Position numbers and translations under genes: made by a program. From positions 1-63,922 of IMG/VR virus record IMGVR_UViG_3300035670_000198: a DNA stretch of 63,922 nt. One strand, written 5' to 3'. The notes beneath the pieces are model-generated. The model searched no databases. It saw nothing but the letters and a program-made list of their open reading frames with translations, and was not told where the DNA came from. Shown piece by piece: positions 17,373-26,200 of the stretch (within the stretch, counting starts at the first letter, position 1; every line of letters begins with the position of its first letter). Source of the DNA: a virus.

Positions 17373-18440
17373 TTAGAAATTGTCGTCAACTGTTTTATTT
17401 CCACTATCAACGCTGATAAGTGTACTATCAACTCTGTCATCAAAGAAGTATGGATACTCTTGTAATATTTCTGTAAATCCAAACGCTGTATCTGCATTTG
17501 CATTCATAGGATCTGGGTAGATAATTTGTCTTACTAGTTGTCTATCAGCAACGCTGAATGATGCGATATTCCAGGAAGCGTTGCTAACTGCGCCAGTCAT
17601 GTATCTACCCTCTCTTAGAATTCCATTTGTATCTACTACAATCATAGTGTTACTGTCTGAATTCCAAGAATGTACAAAGGCTGTTGCATTTGCAGAAGCC
17701 AAAGTTCTACCTTCATAAATCAGTTCGCCGACTTTGAATGTACCATTGCCAGCGCTGAATATAATCTCACGCTCATTGACTTGATTGAATGTACTATCGT
17801 ATGTATTTGCTGTTGCTTTACGAATAATCTTCGATTCAGTCGTAGCGCCATACATGTAACCTTTCGCTGTAAATGTGAGTGTCCAAATAATAATTCTCAC
17901 AGGATCTGGACCACCAACGTCATCAACATCTTGAGTAATTGAATTTAGAATAAACGGCACATCAATCTTTTCGCTTGGTATTCCAACCAAATCCATTGTT
18001 ACTGTATAATCTGGCGCGAAGTATGGCAAAATTTGTTCAATGATTTGAGTGCCATCTTCGACATTTCTTACATAAATGCTCAATGTAAAATCAAAGTTAT
18101 ATGGAGTTGATCTTACATTTTTTACTTTTGAGTTTGTTTCTCCGTTAGAAAAACTATTTGTGAAATTGCTGCGTTTGCGCAACGGATCATATGTGATGCC
18201 AGCAAGTTCAAAACTCATACGTGGCAGCGTCATCATTGTTTCTTTTGTCAACTCAGGATCTTGTGTGATGCGCTGATAGAATTTTTCTTTTTGAGAGTAC
18301 ATCAACGGAACATTGATACGTTCAATCTCTTGAGTTCCTGCTTTATTGTATCTCTTGAGCATGATGTTGTTGAACATCGTGCCAAAAGCAACGACCATCT
18401 TGCGAGTAATTCTGTGATAAAAATGAACGTTTGATAACAT
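17373..18440 (-). CDS. 15: tail sheath stabiliser / completion protein gp15
   Basis: The 355 residues match T4 gp15 (272 aa), the hexameric ring that closes the top of the sheath and joins tail to neck. Typical features are FYHRITRKMVVAFGTMFNNIMLKRY at the start, VPLMYSQKEKF, LPRMSFELAGITYDP, and the IYVRNVEDGTQIIEQILPYFAPDYTVTM motif at about 125-152. The extra C-terminal 90 residues compared with T4 look like a beta insertion (GNGTFKVGELIYEG). It overlaps gene 14 by one base (TAATG). Confidence 0.95.
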   Translation of the reverse strand: MLSNVHFYHRITRKMVVAFGTMFNNIMLKRYNKAGTQEIERINVPLMYSQKEKFYQRITQDPELTKETMMTLPRMSFELAGITYDPLRKRSNFTNSFSNGETNSKVKNVRSTPYNFDFTLSIYVRNVEDGTQIIEQILPYFAPDYTVTMDLVGIPSEKIDVPFILNSITQDVDDVGGPDPVRIIIWTLTFTAKGYMYGATTESKIIRKATANTYDSTFNQVNEREIIFSAGNGTFKVGELIYEGRTLASANATAFVHSWNSDSNTMIVVDTNGILREGRYMTGAVSNASWNIASFSVADRQLVRQIIYPDPMNANADTAFGFTEILQEYPYFFDDRVDSTLISVDSGNKTVDDNF

Positions 18441-19327
18441 TATACTTCACCAAATGGATTTGCTTCGCTGAAGTCGAGAATATTATCTGCTTCTTGTTCA
18501 ATACGTTCGTTATCTTCAATATTCTCAAAGTTGGAGTTGCGCATTACATCGGCTTCGTTAGTAATATACCATTGTGCGCCGCTACTGTTTCCTTTGACAA
18601 CAGAACCAGTTACAAATGAGCCTTTGATATTTCGAAGTTTGAGTTTTCTAGATGGTTTGTCCCAATCAGCAACAACTGCTTTTGCCACAGCATCTTCAAG
18701 TGATGTTCCTTGGTATACCCATTCTAGATCAGTGAATGTTCCAGATCCACCAGAATCCATAGTAAAGTCGAGTGCATATGCTTGTACATTTGGAATGCGA
18801 TCAATTTCTGTGACACCCGTTTGTAAAAGTTCACCGTTATATTTGAATGCTTCCATCGTCAATCCATACATGTATGGATTTTTAGAGTCGCGACCCAATT
18901 GAAAGAAATTCTTCTCTTCTTCAACAAACTTGATTTCCATCAATTTGAATTGAACAGGTAGATAAACTAGATCACCTTCTTTAGGCACAATATGAGTTTC
19001 AGGAAACTGTCTAGTCACCAAACGTTCGAATGATCGGCGAGACATACAAAGGCGAGCTGTTTCTTGTAGTTCTAATCCAAACTTGCTAAAAAATTCTTGG
19101 TTTCCTTCATAGTTTTGAAATGTTTCAAGATACATCTCAATCTTGATCGCATGACGATAGCATTTGACGGGATCATCACCGAACAATTCATCTGTAGATG
19201 ATTGCGATTCTCTTGGAAGATAATAAACATCGATTCCGTGATTTCGGATAGACTCGATGATCAAATCTTCGAGCAGCTGCTGCTCAACAGTTGCTCTTTG
19301 ATTATTGAAATATACACTAGTTGGCAT
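18440..19327 (-). CDS. 14: neck protein gp14
   Basis: The 295 residues match T4 gp14 (256 aa), which with gp13 forms the head-tail connector. Recognisable segments are LIIESIRNHGIDVYYLPRES near residue 23, ELFGDDP, and FSKFGLELQETARLCMSRRSFE near 82-101, then PKEGDLVYLPVQFKLMEIKFVE. A beta segment at about 190-265 (a GTFTDLEW and SFVTGSVVKG pattern) is extra relative to T4. It follows gene 13 by 2 bases with AGGAT upstream. Confidence 0.94.
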   Translation of the reverse strand: MPTSVYFNNQRATVEQQLLEDLIIESIRNHGIDVYYLPRESQSSTDELFGDDPVKCYRHAIKIEMYLETFQNYEGNQEFFSKFGLELQETARLCMSRRSFERLVTRQFPETHIVPKEGDLVYLPVQFKLMEIKFVEEEKNFFQLGRDSKNPYMYGLTMEAFKYNGELLQTGVTEIDRIPNVQAYALDFTMDSGGSGTFTDLEWVYQGTSLEDAVAKAVVADWDKPSRKLKLRNIKGSFVTGSVVKGNSSGAQWYITNEADVMRNSNFENIEDNERIEQEADNILDFSEANPFGEV

Positions 19328-19329
19328 TA

Positions 19330-20088
19330 TTATCCTACAATGAAGGGTGTTGGCTCTTCGTAAGTGTCGCGAAGTTTTTCTTCTAATTTCTCAACTTCAG
19401 CACTTGCCTCGTCATAAATTTGCTGACCATTGATTGTCAAACCACCTGGAAGAACATAGTTACCATATTTCTTTAGATTTGTGCCCCACTGCTGTTTGAA
19501 GAGAGCTGTGGTATAGTCTCTCATCCAACCGTCATTATAGATTTCAGTATAAACTTCTGGATTGGTAATTCTATGACATTCGAACGCAAGATATGCATTG
19601 TCTTTGAATTTATCCCAATCCATAAAAATTTTCAGCTGATTCACTTTCTTATTATAAGTGAATGGCGGCAATCCCGTAACAATCATATCAAGCATTGCAA
19701 GATGTTCGCGAGCAATCACATAATAGGTGTATGAAGAGGCGGTTAGATTGTAAAAGTCGTTCAAACGCAACTGATAGTTGATGTCGAACATATTGAAACC
19801 GCTCGAAGACGTCGAAGATTGAATTGCTCCAGAAAATGGAAACACTCGAGTGACGCCAATAATAGAATCTGCTAGAGTAATATAGGTGTTTGAAATGTCT
19901 GCTTCCGTCACCTGATATGACAAAAAGCAGCGTTCTGTTCCATCAAAATGGTAGTTTTTGTATAGATACAGCGCGTCATCGATACGATCTTCGAGTTGAT
20001 CGTCGTCGACATTGATATCGATAACTGGAAATCCTAATCTTCGAAGACAATAATCTTTGAGTTGCGCACGAGATGTTGGCTGAGACAT
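19330..20088 (-). CDS. 13: neck protein gp13
   Basis: The 252-residue protein carries the gp13 opening: QLKDYCLRRLGFPVIDINVDDDQLEDRIDDALYLYKNYHFDGTER. T4 gp13 has 309 aa. It binds the portal after packaging and with gp14 provides the tail docking site. It is the first gene of the 13-14-15 set. A CTAAATA promoter lies in the 31-bp gap after the glycosyltransferase gene and GAGG precedes the ATG, so the neck operon can be transcribed separately from the modifying-enzyme genes. Confidence 0.95.
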   Translation of the reverse strand: MSQPTSRAQLKDYCLRRLGFPVIDINVDDDQLEDRIDDALYLYKNYHFDGTERCFLSYQVTEADISNTYITLADSIIGVTRVFPFSGAIQSSTSSSGFNMFDINYQLRLNDFYNLTASSYTYYVIAREHLAMLDMIVTGLPPFTYNKKVNQLKIFMDWDKFKDNAYLAFECHRITNPEVYTEIYNDGWMRDYTTALFKQQWGTNLKKYGNYVLPGGLTINGQQIYDEASAEVEKLEEKLRDTYEEPTPFIVG

Positions 20089-20111
20089 GTAGAACCTCGC
20101 TAATTATTGTA

Positions 20112-20118
20112 TATTTAG
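20112..20118 (-). promoter_or_regulatory. late promoter CTAAATA for the neck genes 13-14-15
   Basis: CTAAATA on the minus strand lies one base after the TAA stop of the GT2-like gene and 23 bp before the gene 13 ATG. Confidence 0.75.
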
Positions 20119-20119
20119 T

Positions 20120-20866
20120 TTATGCGATAAGTGTCCCATCTCTCGAACTATAAACTTTGTCTGGATGCATATGGGCAAATTGTTCCCAGTTTGGTTCCCC
20201 TGGAAGGATTCTTCGACCCGTAGATTCTTCCCCAATATGCTCTATAATGTTCTTTCCTTGAGCGTTTTTTAGGATTGCAGAGTACATTTTCTCGAAAAAG
20301 TCGAGATAAACCATAATCATTCCTTCATTTATCGTAAACTTCCAGTATTCTCTAAATGGATAATTGATAATACTGCGGCGATAAAACGAGAAAATAATCG
20401 GAAATTGTTTCGTATTCTTGCTGTAATAATACTGTTTGATTGGAGTATCCGTTTCCTCAACCTGCGGTGGCTTCTCATGAAAATACCACTCTTGTCTCTG
20501 AAGAACGACAGACGCCATTTTAGGATCTGATTCTAGAATTTCGATCATATCATCGAGCCGAACTGGCTCTTTTAGGACAACATCGTCCTCTTGGTGAATG
20601 ATATAATCATAGTCGGTAGTCTTTAGATAATCGAAAAACTCGGTCCAAGTAACTGATAATCCTAGATTATCTTTATGTAAATTGAGTTTGAATCCGTGCG
20701 TTTTTCCGATCAGATCGAAAATATTATTGTTTCGAGTTCTTGGATAATCATCGATAATCAATCGATCGACCTGATGCCCACAATAATCTAGAAAGTGCAA
20801 TGATTCTAGACTCTTTGTAAGATACTGGAGCCGATTACAGGAAAAGATTACATGCAGGACTTTCAT
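20120..20866 (-). CDS. GT2-like (GT-A fold) glycosyltransferase
   Basis: The 248 residues open with VLHVIFSCNRLQYLTKSLESL, the nucleotide-sugar binding strand-helix of GT-A enzymes, then VDRLIIDDYP and the acidic motif HQEDDVVL (Glu93-Asp94-Asp95), which fits the DxD metal site. GEESTG near the C-terminus could supply the catalytic base. Donor and acceptor cannot be read from sequence. It is the last of four genes between the giant collagen-like fibre and gene 13, overlapping the preceding gene by one base (TGATG). Context suggests modification of virion fibre protein; modification of host surface or DNA is an alternative. Confidence 0.8.
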   Translation of the reverse strand: MKVLHVIFSCNRLQYLTKSLESLHFLDYCGHQVDRLIIDDYPRTRNNNIFDLIGKTHGFKLNLHKDNLGLSVTWTEFFDYLKTTDYDYIIHQEDDVVLKEPVRLDDMIEILESDPKMASVVLQRQEWYFHEKPPQVEETDTPIKQYYYSKNTKQFPIIFSFYRRSIINYPFREYWKFTINEGMIMVYLDFFEKMYSAILKNAQGKNIIEHIGEESTGRRILPGEPNWEQFAHMHPDKVYSSRDGTLIA

Positions 20867-21414
20867 CAGTATTCAGTATTGAAGAAGAAAGTTTGAAACA
20901 AACGACCTGAGTGTAGCGTGCTACCGAAATAATCTAACGAAGCATGAAATAGATTACCGCGATAGAGAACGAGGCGATTATACTTGTTTGCGATATAATC
21001 GGTCATTTCCCATTTGGTATAATCGTATCCCTCATAGTCTTTCCCATCTCTCTCATATTGCCCACTTGCTTTATGACGATAGAGAGCAGTTCCTGAAGAC
21101 AGCGGAGCATCAGGAGTTAGATAGCAAACACCAGCCCAAGTATTATACTGATCAGCGTGGATCCAAGTTCTATCTTGGGCGGTGCAAATTTGAAAAGCGC
21201 CAGTATATCCTGAATCTTCAAACCAATAAGTCACTTCACCGCCAGCATAACGAACGATATCGCCGATCGTCTTTTTGGTATCTTCAGTGAGGAATGGTTT
21301 CGTGCGAAGTCCAGGATAGTTTCCAGAAACTTCAAACTTCTGGCTTAGAGCAAATTCTCTGACTGTATCTGGATTGCCGTAGAAATCGTCAATGATAATG
21401 GTTTTGATCTTCAT
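20866..21414 (-). CDS. jelly-roll dioxygenase-like protein (DUF6445-type)
   Basis: From the ATG at 21414 the protein has 182 residues. A GAAGG ribosome site precedes this ATG; the longer reading frame to 21486 would overlap the gene before and is not preferred. Residues 84-88 read WIHAD, an HxD motif (His86, Asp88). LYRGNLFHAS places a distal His at 157, and Arg171 in GRLFQTFFFN could bind 2-oxoglutarate. This is the layout of Fe(II)/2-oxoglutarate oxygenases of the double-stranded beta-helix fold, and the overall sequence resembles the DUF6445 family. The substrate is unknown. It lies among glycosyltransferase genes, so hydroxylation before glycosylation is a possible role. Confidence 0.72.
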   Translation of the reverse strand: MKIKTIIIDDFYGNPDTVREFALSQKFEVSGNYPGLRTKPFLTEDTKKTIGDIVRYAGGEVTYWFEDSGYTGAFQICTAQDRTWIHADQYNTWAGVCYLTPDAPLSSGTALYRHKASGQYERDGKDYEGYDYTKWEMTDYIANKYNRLVLYRGNLFHASLDYFGSTLHSGRLFQTFFFNTEY

Positions 21415-21424
21415 GATTGCACCT

Positions 21425-22177
21425 TCAGTAAAACATAAATCTTGCGGATGTTCCGTCCCATCCAGAAACTTTCCAGTCAACTTCAATTAGTTTGTCTTTA
21501 TATGGTCTTGTGAAGTAATATGATAGCGTTTCAATATCATAATGATACATCGGTGGTTGTTTGACTAGATGTATCGTGGCTTCATTGATGTCTATAAACT
21601 TATCTAGGTGTTCTGCTCCGAAGCCATAAAGTACGGTACAGTACTGATGTAAACGATTATTATTTTGCGCTGCGCGTTGATCTACAAATGAATACTTCCA
21701 AGAATCATTCCACTCAAAGTTCAGCGGCTTCTTGAAAAAGATTTTATCTTTATTTTCTTCTGTCAATAACTTATCGTTGAAGTCATAGTAGAAATATCGA
21801 CCAGTCGCCTTGAAGATAAAGTCATATTGTTTCAACTTATCTTTATAGTTCTTATAGATAATATTCAATAGAACACTTTCGCAGAGGCTTTTGTTCTGAT
21901 GCGTATTTACAATTTCAAAACACTGAGGCGCAATTTCTTTTACAGGAATAAACTCTACGTTCTTGAAATGTAAGAACGTTGAAGCATATTCTTTGTAATT
22001 ATCCGAAGAATCAATAATGATAATCTTGGCTTTGGGGAAAGCTGAGTGGATTGAACTTACTGTGAAAATTGTTTGTCTAAATCGCTCATGTGCACCGAAG
22101 ATTGATCGCTTATCACTGTAAGTAAATCGACCATCTCTTGGTTGAATAGAAGATGTTACGACAAAAACACTATTCAT
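21425..22177 (-). CDS. putative glycosyltransferase-like protein
   Basis: The 250-residue protein begins with a strand-loop (NSVFVVTSSIQP) and continues with AKIIIIDSSDNY, a pattern like the first Rossmann strands of GT-A enzymes. YDFIFKATGRYFYYDF near residue 118 resembles the segment around the acceptor or metal site in some capsule and lipopolysaccharide transferases. No clear DxD is visible, so the assignment is tentative. It overlaps the GT4 gene by 8 bp and is followed after 10 bases by the jelly-roll dioxygenase-like gene, so it belongs to the same translationally coupled set. Confidence 0.6.
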   Translation of the reverse strand: MNSVFVVTSSIQPRDGRFTYSDKRSIFGAHERFRQTIFTVSSIHSAFPKAKIIIIDSSDNYKEYASTFLHFKNVEFIPVKEIAPQCFEIVNTHQNKSLCESVLLNIIYKNYKDKLKQYDFIFKATGRYFYYDFNDKLLTEENKDKIFFKKPLNFEWNDSWKYSFVDQRAAQNNNRLHQYCTVLYGFGAEHLDKFIDINEATIHLVKQPPMYHYDIETLSYYFTRPYKDKLIEVDWKVSGWDGTSARFMFY

Positions 22178-23171
22178 AGAAATTATTCGACGCTACTCTG
22201 AGTAGATATTGACGATGAAGTTCATGAACTTTTTCGTCTGAGAATTGTAGTCCATGTTCTCGACAATCTGCTGAACTAATCTTACCTTCTTCTAGATTCT
22301 TCAGAGCTGTTACCAATTCACTAAAACTACGAACACGATATCCAGTTTTTCCCTCATGTACGATTTCAGGGAACGCACCCCAATCCGTAGAAATGACTGG
22401 TGTGCCTGATAGATTAGCCTCAATGATCATATTGCCGAATGGCTCAACATAGTATGTCAAGCCTAACAAACCTTTGGCTTTTTTCATCAATTGTTTACGT
22501 TGTTCTGCGTCTGCTACGCCAAAGACTTCAACGTGATCTGGAATCTTATTATAACCCATGGCTTGTAAAGATCCAGGACCAGCAACAATCAATTTCTTAC
22601 CAAGTTTCTCTGTTGCTTGAATGGCAAGATGAACACCTTTCTCCTCGCAGACGCGACCGAAGTAAAGATAGTAATCTTCTTTCTGATCGTCATATTCGAA
22701 TTCTTCAATTGTAAATGGATTTGGAATCACTGCGTCGAACCAGCTTGGGCTCATCAGCATTCCGCGTTCGCCATAAAACATATGCATATTAGCATATGAT
22801 GTGAACGCTCTATATGGCGCAAAGATACCGTTAGCGCGATAACCAATTGATGGTTCTACTGGCTTACAATTTTTATTTTTCTCGCAAGCAAGTTGATTGT
22901 CTACACCAAAAAAGCAAACGATAATATCACCGTCAGATGCGCGTCGGCGAATTTCATCGCCAGCAAATTCATTGAACAAGCGAATTTCTTTTGGTAGTGT
23001 TGGGATGTCGACATGCTCGCAGTCGACTTGTGCGCCAGGAATTCCATAATGAATCATTTCGAAATGTGGCGATAGATGCTTGATGTATTTGTAGCCGTGG
23101 ACCGCAAATGGGTCAACACGATTCATCAACCCTGTTGGATTGCGCGGATTTACAAGAACATGTACTTTCAT
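22170..23171 (-). CDS. GT4-family (GT-B fold) glycosyltransferase
   Basis: The 333 residues show the GT4 hallmarks. YLYFGRVCEEKGVHLAIQA at about 168-186 is the start of the donor-binding domain, KKLIVAGPG follows, and EPFGNMIIEANLSGTPVISTDWGAFPEIV at 243-271 contains the two Glu of the EX7E motif (Glu243, Glu251). These enzymes transfer sugars from nucleotide donors with retention. It is the first gene after the 1883-residue collagen-like fibre and has its own CTAAATA promoter, so the four-gene set 22170-20120 can be transcribed as a unit. The acceptor is not evident from sequence; neighbouring fibres are the obvious candidates. Confidence 0.9.
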   Translation of the reverse strand: MKVHVLVNPRNPTGLMNRVDPFAVHGYKYIKHLSPHFEMIHYGIPGAQVDCEHVDIPTLPKEIRLFNEFAGDEIRRRASDGDIIVCFFGVDNQLACEKNKNCKPVEPSIGYRANGIFAPYRAFTSYANMHMFYGERGMLMSPSWFDAVIPNPFTIEEFEYDDQKEDYYLYFGRVCEEKGVHLAIQATEKLGKKLIVAGPGSLQAMGYNKIPDHVEVFGVADAEQRKQLMKKAKGLLGLTYYVEPFGNMIIEANLSGTPVISTDWGAFPEIVHEGKTGYRVRSFSELVTALKNLEEGKISSADCREHGLQFSDEKVHELHRQYLLRVASNNFYE

Positions 23172-23199
23172 AATATACTCACAAAAAAATAATCTATTC

Positions 23200-23206
23200 T
23201 ATTTAG
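23200..23206 (-). promoter_or_regulatory. late promoter CTAAATA for the glycosyltransferase set
   Basis: CTAAATA on the minus strand contains the TAA stop codon of the giant fibre gene and lies 28 bp before the ATG of the GT4 gene, with GTGAG between. Confidence 0.75.
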
Positions 23207-26200
23207 CGCACGTCCTTCATAGTCAACGTACCCCAATACGTCGTGCCGCCATCATAAGTGATAAATGTCCACAAGTCGCGAGCATTTGCAGCAGTTGTAG
23301 CAGGAGGAATTGCTCCACCAGCCCAATATACTGTATTCGCAAACGTTGGGAATCTACCACCAGTGCCATCATTGAGCAATAGTAGTGAGAACATTTGCGC
23401 AGTTCCAGAACTTGGAGCGTTCGTAAATGTAAACGTTGTATTGCCTGTCAATGTATGGCGGAAGTAGTTAGCGTTTGACAAGTCGACAGTATTCGCTGTT
23501 GAGGTTGATGTATTGACAACCATAAAGTCTTTACTTGACTTCAACGTTGCTGTCAAATTACCGCTCATCGTCACAGAATTGTTTGATACGTTTGCAACAA
23601 GAGTTGAAGAACCAACAGTGAATACATTTCGAGTTAGATTGAACGTTAGATTGGCTGATCCACCAGTGCTTCCATTATTGTTGAAAAACACTTGAGTGTT
23701 TGATCCACCAATTGGTCCAGTTGGTCCTTGCGGTCCAGTAACACCTTGCGGTCCTTGCGGACCAGTAACACCTTGTGGACCCTGAGGACCAGTTGATCCT
23801 GCTGGACCTTGAGGACCTGCAACGCCTTGAGGACCTTGAGGACCAGCAACACCTTGCGGTCCTTGTGGACCAGGGACATTAGAAACTCCACTTGGTCCTT
23901 GTGGACCTTGTGGTCCGAATACACCTTGAGGACCTTGTGGTCCTTGTGGTCCTTGTGGTCCTTGAGGACCAACGTCGCCCTTATCACCTGTCACAGCAAA
24001 TGTGATAACAACATTTGCATTATCCGCAAACTGAGTAGTTACACCAGAGTTGTATGCAATTGGAATGTCAAAGTGATCGTTATGATCAATGTGATTTGCG
24101 ATGATAGAGAAGAATACAAAGTTTGCACTATTGGCTTCTTCTGTGATTTTGATAGTCCCTTTGATTGAACTCGTTGAGTCGTCAATCGTTTGGATAAATG
24201 ATGCAATATTTGAATCGCTTCTATCGATCACAGAAATACTCATTGTATTTGCTAATGAGAAATTAGTGTTTTCGACAACCACATAGCCATTGGCAACATT
24301 TTCTACATCAGTATCAGTATCAAACTTGTAATAGAATGACGCGCCACCAAAGTTACCAGTCTCACCTTTTGGTCCTTGAGGACCCTGCGGACCTTGTGGA
24401 CCAACGACACCCTGAGGACCTTGCGGACCAGTTGCACCTGTTGGTCCTTGTGGACCCTCAACACCCTGTGGACCCTGTGGTCCTGTATTTCCTTGTGGAC
24501 CAGATGGACCTGTTGGACCAGAGTTTACTGCAACTTTGATTACAGCTGATGAGTTGGCAACATAATATGTTTTACCAGTTGATTCGTTATGAACAAAGCG
24601 ACCAATACCAATATCCGTCCAAATGTCTCTGCTACCACTAATAATCCATGAGCCATTGTTTAGCGTATACAAGTCACCATTTCTAATATCAAAAATATCA
24701 TTTGTATCAGAAGTGAAGCCCAACACGGTGAATGTTGAACTTGCTTGAGAATATACACTAAATCCGTATGGGCTCTCACCCTTGAACTTATCGAGAATTG
24801 GATTGCTGTCCAAATCTAGCGTTAGAGTTGTGGCAGCATCAAGAGTTGTGTTACCAAGTTGTGTTGTAACAAACGTAAATTCATTACCAGTACGAGTTGC
24901 TTGAATTGTTACACCGTCTGGATAACTTGACCAACCGCCAGTAAAGGTGACATTTGCAGAACCATCAACTAATTTTACTGCATCTGATCTGAGGTAGTTG
25001 TACCAAATTTCCCAGCCAGTGATTGTACCGCCAGTATCGCGCAAGGCAGACAATGTATACTCGCGTCCAGTGTCTGGATCAACATACCAACCAACAAGAA
25101 TACCGATTGTGTCATTGTCAGCATTAGTTGATGCAAGTTTTGCCGTCAACGTATAGTCTGAATATGATTCTGGTGAAACAAATCCAAGATAAGTTCCGCT
25201 ATTTGTGGTGCTAGTGATGACGCCAGTATTTGCATCAAATGACCATGCGCTCAATTCACCAGAATTCGCTGGTTGATTTTCAGTAGCGTCGTGAGAGAAT
25301 CTTGTCCAAGTATTGAAGATCGTTGCATAATCTGTCAAAGTATTTTGAGCAGCACTCAATTCACCATTTGTTTCAATGAAGTATCCTTTGACAAGAGTAT
25401 AATCATTTTCTCTTTCGTAAGTTGCCGTGTTCGCCAAGAAAGATACTTGACCCTCAAGACCAACTGGTGCAACATTAGCAAGTTGTTGACCGTCAAGCAA
25501 GTCAGCATCAAGAGTAGACAAATGACCATCATTGCCAGCATGCCATACAGTATTACGATTGATCATCACACCATTGGCGCTGACGACATCAAAGTTGATT
25601 CTGTCATCAGCATCATTTGTCATGGTGAACGTCATTTCTGTCGCTTCACCACCAAGTGGATTCAATAACTTGATTGTTGCAGTATCGCTGCCACCACCAA
25701 ATGCGTCATTAGGGAATCTAATACCACCATTTGCTCCTGAAGCAACATTCAAGCTGCTTACATTTGCGTTATGAGTGCTGAAGAGTCTTGCCGTTGAGTC
25801 AAATGTAAGATCAGTACATCCAACTGCCGTCATGCTGCTATTATAAATGATTTGTTTGTCAGCGCCAGCAACAGGACCTGTTGGACCTTGTGGACCCAAC
25901 TCACCAGTTGAGCCGATTGCGCCTTGAGGACCCTGAGGACCTTGAGGACCTTCAACTCCCTGCGGACCTTGTGGACCCTGTGGACCTTGCGGACCATCAA
26001 CACCCTGTGGTCCTTGAGGACCCTCTGGTCCTTGTGGTCCTTGTGGACCAAATAATCCTTGTGGACCTTGAGGTCCTTGTGGACCAAACACACCTTGCGG
26101 ACCTTGAGGACCAAACAAGCCTTGTGGACCTTGTGGACCTTCTGGACCCTGTGGACCTTGTGGACCCTCAGCGCCTTGTGGACCCTGAGGACCATCAACG

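Noticed and set aside
21415-21486. Longer start for the jelly-roll dioxygenase-like gene
   Set aside because: The extra 24 codons lie inside the preceding gene's 3' end; GAAGG precedes the ATG at 21414 instead.
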